A stretch of 64,000 nt of DNA from Myxococcales bacterium (GCA_947483555.1 CANKMW010000039.1:1-64000); one strand, 5' to 3'. Positions 1-9,226 are shown, counted from the first letter of the stretch. Numbers and translations are program-made. Notes: generated from the letters alone by a model not told the origin.

Positions 1-1
1 C

Positions 2-97
2 AGCTACCTCATGTTCGACGTGCTGGCGAACGCGCTCATCGGCCGGGCGCCGACGACGCTGGTGTGGGGCGTGGGCGATCCGATCGACTGCCCGTGA
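2..97 (+). CDS. C-terminal 31 residues of an unidentified protein (5' truncated by window edge)
   Basis: An open frame enters from the left edge and stops at a TGA at 95-97. It encodes about 31 residues ending in GVGDPIDCP. It runs convergently into the decayed propeller gene, whose stop codon lies one base further on (99-101). The fragment is too short to identify a family, and no function is proposed. Confidence 0.4.
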   Translation, partial: SYLMFDVLANALIGRAPTTLVWGVGDPIDCP

Positions 98-98
98 T

Positions 99-736
99 TC
101 AGTTGTTGAAGCCGCGCACGACGAGGATGCGGTTGCCGCCACCGTAGGTGTCGTAGGTCGCGACCTTGCCCGCCGAGTACTCCGACACCAGCACGCCCGG
201 CACCGGAAACAGGGGCGAGCCGAGGGGCACGTACACGATGCCCTCGGGACCACCGGCGAGGGTCAAGCGCAGGACCGCGCCGGTGACGTCGTACGTGCCG
301 GTGGCGTCGGGGACGAGCGTGAGCTCGTACCACTGGCCGCCCGACCACGACACCAGCTTCCAGCTGCCCGCGCCAGGGTGCCCGGCCGGCACCAGGGCCA
401 GCCCGCCGACCGAGGACGCCACGCCCGCCGTCGTTGTACTGGCCTTCGCGCGCGAGGGTGGCCGGCCCGACGATGCCGACGATGTGTCCATCGGGGTCGC
501 GCTGGAGACCGAGGCGGTAGATGGCGCCGCCGACGTTGTTGGCGCTACCGCCGATGAGCAGCGTGGAGGGGTCACCGGGCGCGACGATGAGGCCGCCGTA
601 GTTGGTGGGCAGCCCCGGCGCGGTGCCGAGATCACGGACGTCGTAGTTGGGATCGAAGACCGGGCTCAGCGTGAACGGGCAGTCGCTGTCGGTGGTCGAG
701 TCGCAGCCCGGCGAGCTTCCTGGCAGTCTTCTTCAT
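99..736 (-). pseudogene. Decayed paralog of the secreted propeller-like lipoprotein at 46656-47855
   Basis: Read on the minus strand, this stretch matches the gene at 46656-47855 in segments: CDSTTDSDC, YDVRDLGTAPG, LQRDPDGHIVGIVG, then KLVSWSGGQWYELTLV and GPEGIVYVPLGSPLF, ending RILVVRGFNN. The segments are not in one frame. The lipoprotein leader and Asp/Ala linker are gone, replaced by MKKTARKLAG out of frame. About 39 codons are missing near 421-430, with a frameshift. About 35 codons are missing near 145-155, in frame. The longest surviving open frame covers only the C-terminal third. I call it a pseudogene; a functional truncated product is unlikely because the 5' part is frame-disrupted. 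Confidence 0.8.
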
Positions 737-772
737 TGGCGGGTCCTTCCGGTTTTCGCCTCGAGAATCCTC

Positions 773-832
773 CTTCCACCCGCTGCCGCCGCCGACCGAT
801 TCTCTTATCCGCAAGACCGTCTACACGTACTG
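773..832 (+). mobile_element. Tiny remnant of an IS91/IS801-family transposase
   Basis: The frame reads SSFHPLPPPTDSLIRK before a stop. The FHPLPPPTD peptide is the hinge motif of IS91-type transposases, and 27 bases (773-799) are identical to the better preserved remnant at 33114-33140. The flanks are unrelated. It lies right beside the decayed propeller gene, so it may mark the rearrangement that damaged it. The identification rests on the short match and is tentative. Confidence 0.4.
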
Positions 833-863
833 AGCCGCCGCGTCACTCTGGTAGCATCCGCGT

Positions 864-2108
864 GTGCAGCTCGACGAGCTCCGGGCTGACCTGGCTCACT
901 CCACGGCCCTGACGATCCAGGAGCAGGCGCGCCAGAACGAGCTGCGCATCGCGTGGGTCCGAGTCGTAGCGCTGGGCGCGATCAGCGTCCTCGACTACGT
1001 CGCCTATCGCATCCCCGGCCAGCTCGGCGAGGACGCGTTCTCGGTCTGGAACGCGCTGACCGCTGCGTCCTGGTTTGCGGTCTCGCTGTGGCTGGTCTGG
1101 GGCCTGCGTCGAGGCTGGTACCGACCGTGGCTCAGCAGCCTCGCGCCTCTGCTCGATGGCGCCATCCTCTCGAGCCTGTTCGCCTTGAACGTGCTCACCA
1201 CTGATCGCGTCCACGTCCGCACCGAGGGCGCGCTATCGACGATGGCGGCGGTCTGCTGTCTGCTCGCCGTCTCCGGCGGCCTGCGGTTGCGGCGCGTCGC
1301 GGTCATCGGCAGCGCGAGCACGGCGATCGGCGTGTACATCGTGGCGAGCGCGCTGGCGGGTTCACGCCCGCTGCAGATCGCCATCCTCTGCGGCGTGATC
1401 GCCGCGTCGGGGATCCTGGCCCTGTGGATGACGCTCATCGTCGGGCGCGTGACCCAGGCCGAGGTGGCGCGATCGGTGTTGGGCCGCTTCCTGCCGCGCA
1501 CGGTCCTGGAGGCGGCGCACAGCGACGAGCTGGCGCCGCTGGTCGAGCCTCGAAGGGTCGAGGCGACGATCGTGTTCTCCGACATCCGCGGCTTCACCAC
1601 CATCGCCGAAGGCCTGGCTCCCGAGGCCGTCCTGCGCTTTCTCAACGACGTCCAGGGGCGCCTGGCGGAGGCCGTGCGTGCGCACGGCGGCACCGTCGAC
1701 AAGTTCCTGGGCGACGGCATGCTCGCGGTCTTCGGCGCACCCGAGCCGCTGGCCGACCACGCCGAGCGCGCGATGGCCGCGGCGATGGCCATGAGCCAGG
1801 CCATCGAGGCGGTTCGCGCCCCTGGCGGGGACAACGTGGACATCGGGGTCGGGATCCATTCCGGACCGGTCGTGGTCGGTTGCCTCGGCAGCGGCGCGCG
1901 GCTCGAGTTCACAGTGCTCGGCGACACGGTCAACACCGCGAGTCGCCTGCAGTCGATGACCAAGGAGCTGGGCTGCCGCGTGCTGGTGAGCGAAGACACC
2001 CTCGAGGGCGCCGGCGCTCACCGAGCGCTCGCGACCTTCGTGGGCGAGGTCCCGATTCGCGGACGGAAGGAACCGTTGCGCGTACACTCGCTGCGGATCC
2101 ACACATGA
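864..2108 (+). CDS. Membrane-anchored class III adenylate cyclase
   Basis: This 414-residue protein probably makes cAMP at the inner face of the cytoplasmic membrane. About six hydrophobic segments fill residues 30-195, a membrane sensor-like region with no recognised ligand domain. A class III cyclase domain follows from about 230 to 405. It has metal-binding Asp240 in VFSDIRGFTT and Asp284 in KFLGDGMLAVFG. Lys280 and Asp354 (VLGDTVNTASRL) sit at the adenine-selecting positions, so adenylate rather than guanylate cyclase is likely. The start is GTG. The gene overlaps a 34-codon ORF by ATGA at its end. It is unrelated in direction or motif to the hydrogenase operon beyond. Confidence 0.88.
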   Translation: MQLDELRADLAHSTALTIQEQARQNELRIAWVRVVALGAISVLDYVAYRIPGQLGEDAFSVWNALTAASWFAVSLWLVWGLRRGWYRPWLSSLAPLLDGAILSSLFALNVLTTDRVHVRTEGALSTMAAVCCLLAVSGGLRLRRVAVIGSASTAIGVYIVASALAGSRPLQIAILCGVIAASGILALWMTLIVGRVTQAEVARSVLGRFLPRTVLEAAHSDELAPLVEPRRVEATIVFSDIRGFTTIAEGLAPEAVLRFLNDVQGRLAEAVRAHGGTVDKFLGDGMLAVFGAPEPLADHAERAMAAAMAMSQAIEAVRAPGGDNVDIGVGIHSGPVVVGCLGSGARLEFTVLGDTVNTASRLQSMTKELGCRVLVSEDTLEGAGAHRALATFVGEVPIRGRKEPLRVHSLRIHT

Positions 2109-2209
2109 GAGCCCTGCGCCGCGTCGCCCTCGCGTCGGCCCTCGCGCATGGAGCCGCGCTCGTCCTGGCCGCCATCGTGCTGGCCCCGAGGTCGGCCTGC
2201 CCTGGGTAA
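2105..2209 (+). pseudogene. 34-codon hydrophobic ORF, probably the truncated N-terminus of a lost membrane or exported protein
   Basis: The ORF begins with an ATGA overlap with the cyclase gene, which suggests translational coupling. It encodes a basic start (MRALRRVALASA) and a hydrophobic stretch (ALVLAAIVLAP), then stops. This looks like a signal anchor cut off from its gene body. It could instead be a real small membrane protein. The following 500 bases show no convincing continuation. Confidence 0.35.
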
Positions 2210-2728
2210 CAGGTCCCGGGGCCACCAAACCGCGGTGGTGGTGCGGGCACGGAGGCGTGGTGGGGCCGCCCGCCCGAGCGGCGGCCCAGGTGGGACGGCG
2301 CGACGTCCGCAGCTCCACGGGACGGCAGCCCGGGTGGATCGATCCGCGAGCTCCGCGGTGGCAGTGCTCGACGCGGTCTTCCCAAGCGAGGACCCGGCGC
2401 GCAGTCCCACCTGGGTCGTCGCGATGGGCAGGCCCCACCGCGCCGGCGGCGCACGGCACGGCGGGTTGGGAGCATCACCAGATCCCCGCACGGTCGGCGG
2501 CGATCTGTGATCGTCCACGTCCACGCGTGCCCTTGCCCTGATCGCGAATAGCGCAACAAGTCAGAAACGATAGGCCGCTCAGTCGGCTCCCGGTGACGCA
2601 GGAAAATCTTCTGCCGCCAGTCAGGTCGCGCCCTTCAGCGCGCAACGCGGGTGCGGCAGGCTGAAAAACCTGCGCGAAAACGCGAACGGAATTCGGCGTC
2701 GACCGCGAGATCACGAGCGCTCCCGCGC
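2210..2728. other. Intergenic region upstream of the hydrogenase operon
   Basis: I see no gene here; the open frames on both strands are low-complexity Arg/Pro/Ala. From about 2530 on the AT content rises. An inverted repeat, GCAGG-N8-CCTGC (2656-2673) with the A-rich loop CTGAAAAA, lies about 55 bases upstream of the -24 element. It could be an activator site. Confidence 0.5.
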
Positions 2729-2743
2729 GGCACGCGAGTTGCT
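2728..2743 (+). promoter_or_regulatory. Candidate sigma-54 (-24/-12) promoter of the hydrogenase operon
   Basis: CGGCACGCGAGTTGCT has GG at 2729-2730 and GC at 2741-2742 with exactly ten bases between, close to the consensus TGGCACG-N4-TTGCW. The predicted transcript start is near 2754, just before the ribosome site GCCGGAGG and the ATG at 2768. Sigma-54 control of uptake hydrogenases is known in other proteobacteria. Confidence 0.7.
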
Positions 2744-2767
2744 GCGTGAGGTAGCCGGAGGTTCCCC

Positions 2768-3949
2768 ATGCGCGAGGCCGTTGCCACGCTGCGCCAGGAG
2801 CTCGAAGGCCGCGGCATCTCGCGCCGCGACTTCGTCGGGTTCTGCTCCGGGGTCGCGGCCCTGCTCGGGCTGCCGCGATCGGTGTCGGCGCAGATCGCCC
2901 AGGCCCTCGAGACCAAGCCCAAGCCGGTGCTGGTCTGGCTCGAGTTCCAGGATTGTGCCGGCAACAGCGAGTCGTTCCTCCGCGCCAGCAAGCCGACCGC
3001 GGCCGACATCATCCTCGACCTGCTCTCGGTCGACTACCACGAGACGATCATGGCGGCGGCCGGGCACCAGGCCGAGGCCGCGCTGGCGGGCACGATCAAG
3101 GCCAACCAGGGCAGCTACATCGTCGTCGTCGAGGGCTCGATCCCGACCGGCGCCGGCGGCGCGTACTGCACCATCGGCGGCAAGTCGGCGCTGCAGATCG
3201 CGCGCGAGGTGTGCGGCGGCGCGCTGGCCGTGATCAGCGTCGGCACGTGCGCGGCGTTCGGCGGCCTGCCAGCGGCGTCGCCCAACCCGACCGGCGCGCT
3301 CGGCGTGGGCGAGGCCGTGCCCGGCATCCGCACGCTCATCAACCTGCCGGCGTGCCCGGTCAACGCCGAGAACCTGACCGCGGTCATCGCGTACTTCATC
3401 ACGTTCGGGAAGTGGCCGGCCACCGACCGCCTGAACCGCCCGCTGTTCGCCTACGGCAAGACCATCCACGACGCCTGCACCCGCCGCGCCCACTTCGACG
3501 CCGGCCAGTACGTCGAGCAGTTCGGCGACGCCGGCCACCGCGTCGGCTACTGCCTCTACAAGGTGGGCTGCAAGGGGCCGGTCACCTACCAGAACTGCCC
3601 CAACGTGCAGTGGAACGAGGGCACCAACTGGCCGATCGGCTGCGGCCATCCGTGCATCGGCTGCGCCGAGCCCTACTTCTGGGACCGGATGACGCCGTTC
3701 TACGCCCACCTCACGGGCATCCCCGGCTTCGACGCCGCGGCGGACATCGACAAGATCGGCCTGTACGCCACGGCGGCGGTGGCCGCGACCTTCACCGCCC
3801 ACGGCCTGGTTCAGCTCGGCCGGCGCACCTACGACCGTCGGAAGCAGGCGGGCGCCACGGCGCCGCCGGACCCACCGTCCGGACCGCCGGCCGAGCCACC
3901 CGACACCACGCCCGCGGCGGACGCGGCGCAGAAGGGAGCGGCGTCGTGA
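2768..3949 (+). CDS. hyaA: Group 1 [NiFe]-hydrogenase small (Fe-S) subunit, Tat-exported
   Basis: This is the electron-transfer subunit of an uptake hydrogenase. The 393-residue precursor has a twin-arginine leader (SRRDF at 18-22). Medial and distal cluster ligands are present: His234 and Cys237 (KTIHDAC), Cys262, Cys268, Cys277, Cys296 and Cys299. The proximal site has Cys63, Cys161 and Cys196, but the fourth ligand position is Asn66 (QDCAGNSES, where CxxCxES is usual). There is no sixth or seventh Cys of the 4Fe-3S type. Cys292 in PIGCGHPCIGC is an extra cysteine beside the medial cluster. A hydrophobic anchor (330-350) and a Pro/Ala tail close the protein. The large-subunit GTG overlaps its stop. 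Confidence 0.93.
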   Translation: MREAVATLRQELEGRGISRRDFVGFCSGVAALLGLPRSVSAQIAQALETKPKPVLVWLEFQDCAGNSESFLRASKPTAADIILDLLSVDYHETIMAAAGHQAEAALAGTIKANQGSYIVVVEGSIPTGAGGAYCTIGGKSALQIAREVCGGALAVISVGTCAAFGGLPAASPNPTGALGVGEAVPGIRTLINLPACPVNAENLTAVIAYFITFGKWPATDRLNRPLFAYGKTIHDACTRRAHFDAGQYVEQFGDAGHRVGYCLYKVGCKGPVTYQNCPNVQWNEGTNWPIGCGHPCIGCAEPYFWDRMTPFYAHLTGIPGFDAAADIDKIGLYATAAVAATFTAHGLVQLGRRTYDRRKQAGATAPPDPPSGPPAEPPDTTPAADAAQKGAAS

Positions 3950-5652
3950 CCCACATCGTCGTCGATCCGGTCACGCGCATCGAGGGCCACCTGCGCATCG
4001 AGGCCGAGGTCGAGAACGGCCTGGTCTCGAGCGCGTGGTCGTCGTCCACCATGTTCCGCGGCATCGAGATCATCCTGCAGGGCCGCGATCCGCGCGACGC
4101 CTGGGCCTTCACCCAGCGCATCTGCGGGGTGTGCACCACGGTCCACGCCATCGCGTCGATCCGCGCGGTCGAGGACGCCATCGGCGCGGTGCCGCCGCCC
4201 AACGCCCGCGTGCTGCGCAACCTGATCATGGCCGCGCAGTGCGTCCAGGATCACGTCGTCCACTTCTACCACCTGCACGCGCTCGACTGGGTCGACGTGG
4301 TCTCGGCGCTGTCCGCCGATCCGGCGGCGACCGCGACCCTGGCCCAGTCGATCTCCGACTGGCCGGAGTCGAGCCCGACCTACTTCGCGGGCATCAAGGC
4401 CCGGATCAAGGCGTTCGTCGACCGCGGCCAGCTCGGCCCGTTCGGCAACGCCTACTGGGGCCATCCCGCTTACAAGCTGCCGCCCGAGGCCAACCTGCTC
4501 GCGGTCGCGCACTACCTGGCCGCGCTCGAGTGGCAGCGCGAGTTCATCAAGCTGCACGCGGTGCTCGGCGGCAAGAACCCGCACCTGCAGAGCTTCCTGG
4601 TCGGCGGCATGGCGACGCCGGTCGATCCCAGCTCGCAGGCCGCGCTCAACATCCACACCATCACGATGCTGCGCAAGCTGATCGAAGGCGCGCGCGCATT
4701 CGTCAGCAGGGTCTACATCCCCGACCTGCTCGCGATCGCGTCGTTCTACAAGGACTGGGCCGGCCACGGCGCCGGCGTCGGCAACTACCTGGTCTACGGC
4801 GAGTACCCGATGACCGAGGGCGCCAACGCCCCGCGCTACCTGCCGAGCGGCGTGATCCGCAACCGCGACCTGTCGAAGCTCGAGCCGTTCGACCCCGGCA
4901 AGATCACCGAGCAGATCACGCACTCCTGGTACAAGTACGCAGGCGGCGACGACACCGCGCTGCACCCGTCGGTGGGCGAGACCCACCCGACCTACACCGG
5001 GCCCAAGCCGCCCTACGATCGGCTCGACACCGCGGCCAAGTACTCGTGGCTCAAGTCGCCGCGCTACGACGGCCAGCCGATGGAGGTCGGGCCGCTGGCC
5101 CGCATGCTGGTCGCGTACGTCTCGGGCCACGCCCAGGTCAAGACGCTGGTCGACGGCGCGCTGGGCAAGCTCGGCGTCGGCCCCGAGGCGCTGTTCTCGA
5201 CGCTGGGGCGGGTCGCGGCCCGTGGCCTCGAGACCCAGCTGCTCGTCGACAAGATCGGCGACTGGGTCGAGGAGCTGGCCGGCAACATGGACAAGGGCGA
5301 TCTGCGCATCCACGACACCGACCGCTGGGATCCGTCGAGCTGGCCCAAGGACGCGATGGGCGCCGGCTTCCACGAGGCGCCGCGCGGCGCGCTCGGCCAC
5401 TGGGTGCACATCAAGGACGGCAAGATCGCCGGCTACCAGTGCGTGGTGCCCAGCACCTGGAACGCCGGGCCGCGCGACAGCCGCGGCCAGAGCGGCCCGT
5501 ACGAGGCGGCGCTGCTCGGCACGCCGGTCGCCGACCCCGAGCAGCCGCTCGAGATCCTGCGCACCGTGCACTCCTTCGACCCGTGCATGGCGTGCGGCGT
5601 CCACGTCGTGGACGCGAAGGGGCGCGAGCTCGCTCGCGTGCAGGTGCGGTGA
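3946..5652 (+). CDS. hyaB: Group 1 [NiFe]-hydrogenase large (catalytic) subunit
   Basis: This 568-residue subunit carries the Ni-Fe centre that oxidises H2. Both nickel-binding motifs are present: RICGVC with Cys60 and Cys63 near the N-terminus, and DPCMACGVH with Cys547 and Cys550 at the C-terminus. The chain continues 15 residues past His553, which fits the known removal of a C-terminal peptide by a HyaD/HupD protease; such a protease is encoded two genes on. The GTG start (3946) overlaps the small-subunit stop in GTGA, with AAGGGAG upstream, and is chosen because translation from it begins MTHIVVDPVTRIEGHL, the family N-terminus. It has no export signal of its own, so it should leave the cell with the Tat-marked small subunit. 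Confidence 0.96.
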   Translation: MTHIVVDPVTRIEGHLRIEAEVENGLVSSAWSSSTMFRGIEIILQGRDPRDAWAFTQRICGVCTTVHAIASIRAVEDAIGAVPPPNARVLRNLIMAAQCVQDHVVHFYHLHALDWVDVVSALSADPAATATLAQSISDWPESSPTYFAGIKARIKAFVDRGQLGPFGNAYWGHPAYKLPPEANLLAVAHYLAALEWQREFIKLHAVLGGKNPHLQSFLVGGMATPVDPSSQAALNIHTITMLRKLIEGARAFVSRVYIPDLLAIASFYKDWAGHGAGVGNYLVYGEYPMTEGANAPRYLPSGVIRNRDLSKLEPFDPGKITEQITHSWYKYAGGDDTALHPSVGETHPTYTGPKPPYDRLDTAAKYSWLKSPRYDGQPMEVGPLARMLVAYVSGHAQVKTLVDGALGKLGVGPEALFSTLGRVAARGLETQLLVDKIGDWVEELAGNMDKGDLRIHDTDRWDPSSWPKDAMGAGFHEAPRGALGHWVHIKDGKIAGYQCVVPSTWNAGPRDSRGQSGPYEAALLGTPVADPEQPLEILRTVHSFDPCMACGVHVVDAKGRELARVQVR

Positions 5653-6350
5653 TGGCGGCCGAGGCGCACGGCGCCCACGAGGGACCGCTGGTGCCGGTCT
5701 ACGTCTGGGACCTGGTCGTGCGGCTCACCCACTGGGCCATCGTGCTGTCGATGCTCGTGCTCACCGTCACCGGCATCGACATCGCGCGGCCGTTCCTGCA
5801 CGGCGCCAGCGGCACCGCCGGCTTCATCACCGGCTACGTGCGCATCGTCCACTTCTACGCCGCGATGGTGTTCTCGCTGGCGGTGTTCGCCCGGGTGGTC
5901 TGGATGTTCCTCGGGCCGCGCCGCAGCGGCTGGCGCCAGTTCGTGCCGGTCACCCGCCGCCGGCAGCGCGACCTCATCGGCACGTTCCTGTTCTACATCA
6001 TGCTGCGGCCGGCCCCGCCGCCGGCGGTCGGCCACAACCCGCTGGCCGGGCTCACCTACGTCGCGGTGTTCGGCCTGTACGCCGTGATGATCCTGACCGG
6101 CTTCGCCCTGTACTCGGTGAGCGCGTACACGTCGTACATGAGCATGTGGCAGGTGCTCCTGCCCGTGTTCCACGGTCCGCAGGGCGCGCGCTGGCTGCAC
6201 CACGTCGTGATGTGGCTCCTGCTCGGCTTCGGCGTCCATCACTTCGCCAGCGCGCTGCTCACCGCGCGCGTCGAGAAGAACGGCACGTTCGACTCGATCT
6301 TCAGCGGCTACAAGTTCCTGCCGCGCGACCGGAAGCCCGACGATGCGTGA
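5652..6350 (+). CDS. hyaC: Ni/Fe-hydrogenase b-type cytochrome subunit
   Basis: This 232-residue membrane protein should anchor the hydrogenase and pass electrons to quinone through b hemes. About four membrane segments are visible. Histidines suited as heme ligands occur in RLTHW, RIVHFYAAMV, WLHHVVMWLL and VHHFAS. The ATG overlaps the large-subunit stop by one base. The context (between large subunit and protease) is standard for HyaC/HupC. It links H2 oxidation to the quinone pool. Confidence 0.9.
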   Translation: MAAEAHGAHEGPLVPVYVWDLVVRLTHWAIVLSMLVLTVTGIDIARPFLHGASGTAGFITGYVRIVHFYAAMVFSLAVFARVVWMFLGPRRSGWRQFVPVTRRRQRDLIGTFLFYIMLRPAPPPAVGHNPLAGLTYVAVFGLYAVMILTGFALYSVSAYTSYMSMWQVLLPVFHGPQGARWLHHVVMWLLLGFGVHHFASALLTARVEKNGTFDSIFSGYKFLPRDRKPDDA

Positions 6351-6915
6351 GCCGACCCGGAGCGAGCCCGCGAACGACCGGATCCCGCTCCTGGTCCTCG
6401 GCCTCGGCAACGTGCTGTGCACCGACGACGGCGCCGGGGTGGTCGCGTTGCACCGGCTGCGCCGGGCCTGGGCCATGGCCGAGGGCGTGGTCACCGTCGA
6501 CGGCGGCACGCTGGGCCTGGCGCTCCTGCCGATGGTCGAGCGCGCCGAGCGTGTGCTCATGATCGACGCGGTGCGCGGCGACGGCCCGCCGGGCACGCCG
6601 GTGCGCATCACCGGCGACGACGTCGCGCCCGCCGTCTACGAGCGCCTGTCGCCGCACCAGATCGGCGTCGCCGATCTGCTGGGCGGCGCGGCGATGCTCG
6701 GCCGCTATCCGTCCGCAGTGGTGATCGTCGGCGTGGTGCCGGCGTCGGTCGACCTCGGCTTCGAGCGCACGCCCGCGGTCGAGGCCAGCCTGCCCGGCCT
6801 GGTGACGCGGGTGGTCGCGGAGCTGACGGCGATGGGCTTCCCGCCGACGCCGCTCGTGGCGGGCGCCTTGCAAGAGAGGAACCTCGACGATGCCGCGCGC
6901 GCCCTCGGCTTCTGA
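6343..6915 (+). CDS. hyaD: Hydrogenase maturation endopeptidase
   Basis: This 190-residue protein belongs to the HyaD/HybD/HupD family, which clips the C-terminus of the large subunit after nickel insertion. The family opening LGLGNVLCTDDGAGV is present. Putative nickel ligands are Asp29 (Glu16 in HybD), Asp75 in LMIDAVR and His105 in SPHQIGV. The ATG lies within the end of the cytochrome gene (8-base overlap), and its own end overlaps hypF by 26 bases, which indicates translational coupling. Confidence 0.9.
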   Translation: MREPTRSEPANDRIPLLVLGLGNVLCTDDGAGVVALHRLRRAWAMAEGVVTVDGGTLGLALLPMVERAERVLMIDAVRGDGPPGTPVRITGDDVAPAVYERLSPHQIGVADLLGGAAMLGRYPSAVVIVGVVPASVDLGFERTPAVEASLPGLVTRVVAELTAMGFPPTPLVAGALQERNLDDAARALGF

Positions 6916-9226
6916 GCACGGCGACCACGCCGGCCTGCGCATCGAGGTGCGCGGCACGGTGCAAGGCGTCGGCTTCCGACCGTGGGTGTACCGCGTCGCC
7001 CACGAGATCGGCGTCGGTGGCCGGGTCCGCAACCACGCCCGCGGCGTGACCGTCGAGGCCTTCGGCGGCGCGGGCGCGCTCGCCGACCTGGTGGCGCGGC
7101 TGCGCGAGGCGCCGCCGCCGGCCCGAGTGCGCGAGCTGACCACCGCCGTGATCCCCGACGAGGACGTCGCCGACTTCGTGATCGAGGCCAGCGCCGCCGG
7201 CGGCGCGCGCGCGCTGTCGATCCCGCCCGACCTGGCGACCTGCCCCGACTGCGCGCGGGAGATCGCCGACCCGGCCAACCGCCGCCATGGCTACGCGTTC
7301 ACCAACTGCACCGCGTGCGGCCCCCGCTTCACGATCGCCACCGGCGTGCCCTACGACCGCGCCGCGACCACGATGGCGCCGTTCGCGATGTGCCCGGCGT
7401 GCCGCCGCGAGTACGACGACGTCACCGATCGTCGCTTCCACGCCCAGCCCAACGCCTGTCCGGTGTGCGGACCACGGCTCGCGCTGTGGGCGCCCGATGG
7501 CCGCGTGCTCGCGGTCGCCGACCCGCTGGCGGCGGCGGCGGCGCGGCTGCGCGCCGGCGAGATCGTCGCGGTGAAGGGCCTGGGCGGCTTCCACCTGGCC
7601 TGCGACGCCACCGCCGACGGCGCCGTGGCGCGGCTGCGCGCGCGCAAGCACCGCGACCACAAGCCGTTCGCGGTGATGGTGGCCGATCTCGCCGCCGCGC
7701 GCGCGCTCGCCGTGGTCGGCAGCGCGGAGGCGTTGCTCCTCACCGCGCCCGAACGCCCGATCGTGCTGGTGCGACGGCGGCCGGCGGCCCGCGACGCCCG
7801 CGGGGCCCGCCTCACCGCCGCGGTGGCACCCGACACCGAGCTGCTCGGGCTGCTCTTGCCGTACACGCCGCTCCACCACCTGCTGCTGGCGGCGGTGGGC
7901 GGCCCGCTGGTCATGACCTCGGCCAACCTCGCCGAGCAGCCGATCTGCGCCGACGAGGCCGAGGCGGTGGCGCGGCTCGGCGACATCGCCGACGCGCTCC
8001 TGGTCCACGACCGCGCCATCGCCACCCGCTGCGACGACTCGGTGGCCCGGGTCATCGCCGGCCGCGCCACGCTGTTGCGGCGGTCGCGCGGCTGGGTGCC
8101 GCGCGGCGTGGCCCTGGCTCGGCCCGTGGCCCGCCCGGTGCTCGCCGTCGGCGGCCAGCTCAAGAACACCTTCTGCCTCGCGGTCGGCGACACCGCGTAC
8201 CTCGGGCCGCACGTCGGCGACCTCGACAGCGTGGCCGCCCTCGACTTCCTGGGTGAGGCCGTCGCGCGCATGCAGACGCTCTTGCGGGTGCGCCCCGAGG
8301 TGATCGCGTACGACGCACGCCCCGACGGACCGGCGGCGCGCTGGGCCGAGGCCCAGCCCATCGCCACCCGCGTCGCCATCCAGCACCACCACGCCCACGT
8401 CGCCAGCGCGATGGCCGAGCACGGCCTGCTCGAGCCGGTGATCGGCGTGGCCTTCGACGGCACCGGCTGGGGCCCCGACGGCACGGCGTGGGGCGGCGAG
8501 CTCTTGTTCGCCGATCTGGCGCGGTGCACGCGGCTGGCGACGTTCCGGCCGATCGCCCTGGCCGGCGGCGACGCCGCGATCCGCGAGCCGTGGCGCATCG
8601 CCCTGGCGCTGTGCGAGGACGCCTTCGGCGGCGCGCTGCCCCCGACGGTGCAGCGCCGCTTCGCGCGGGTGCCGCCCGGCGACGTCGGCGTGGTCCGGCG
8701 CATGCTCGCGACCGACCTCAACGCGCCGCGCGCGCGCGGCGTCGGCCGCTACTTCGACGGCGTGGCCGCGCTGGTGCTGGGCCGGCTGCGGGCGCACCAC
8801 GAGGCCGAGCTGGCGATGGCGTGGAACACCCTCGCCGATCCCGACGAGCACGGGACCTACCCGTGGGCGATCGATCGCGGCGCGGCGGTGCCCGAGCTCG
8901 ACCTGCGCCCGCTGGTGCGCGCGGTGGTCGCCGACCTCGACCGCCGCGTGCCGGCGTCGACCATCGCGGCGCGCTTCCACGAGACGTTGATCGGCGCCAC
9001 CGCGGCGCTGGTCGCCGAGGCCGCGGCCCGGCTCGGCGGCCCGCCGGTGGTGCTCACCGGCGGCGTGTTCGCCAACCCGCGCCTCGCCGAGGGGCTGATG
9101 GCGGCGCTGGCCGGCCTCGACGTGCGGCTGCACGGCGAGGTGCCGCCCGGCGATGGCGGGCTCGCGCTCGGTCAGGCCGTGGTCGCCGACGCGATCACGC
9201 GCCACGGAGGTGCCCCATGTGCCTAG
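6890..9226 (+). CDS. hypF: Carbamoyltransferase HypF
   Basis: HypF makes the carbamoyl group that becomes the cyanide ligands of the hydrogenase iron. The 778-residue protein is full length. It has an acylphosphatase domain (GTVQGVGFRPWVYR, 22-35), two zinc fingers of four cysteines each (118/121/140/143 and 168/171/190/193), a YrdC-like domain (KGLGGFHLACDA) and a C-terminal Kae1-like carbamoyltransferase domain with the HHHAH motif and LTGGVFANPRL. It overlaps hypC by ten bases. Confidence 0.96.
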   Translation: MPRAPSASEHGDHAGLRIEVRGTVQGVGFRPWVYRVAHEIGVGGRVRNHARGVTVEAFGGAGALADLVARLREAPPPARVRELTTAVIPDEDVADFVIEASAAGGARALSIPPDLATCPDCAREIADPANRRHGYAFTNCTACGPRFTIATGVPYDRAATTMAPFAMCPACRREYDDVTDRRFHAQPNACPVCGPRLALWAPDGRVLAVADPLAAAAARLRAGEIVAVKGLGGFHLACDATADGAVARLRARKHRDHKPFAVMVADLAAARALAVVGSAEALLLTAPERPIVLVRRRPAARDARGARLTAAVAPDTELLGLLLPYTPLHHLLLAAVGGPLVMTSANLAEQPICADEAEAVARLGDIADALLVHDRAIATRCDDSVARVIAGRATLLRRSRGWVPRGVALARPVARPVLAVGGQLKNTFCLAVGDTAYLGPHVGDLDSVAALDFLGEAVARMQTLLRVRPEVIAYDARPDGPAARWAEAQPIATRVAIQHHHAHVASAMAEHGLLEPVIGVAFDGTGWGPDGTAWGGELLFADLARCTRLATFRPIALAGGDAAIREPWRIALALCEDAFGGALPPTVQRRFARVPPGDVGVVRRMLATDLNAPRARGVGRYFDGVAALVLGRLRAHHEAELAMAWNTLADPDEHGTYPWAIDRGAAVPELDLRPLVRAVVADLDRRVPASTIAARFHETLIGATAALVAEAAARLGGPPVVLTGGVFANPRLAEGLMAALAGLDVRLHGEVPPGDGGLALGQAVVADAITRHGGAPCA

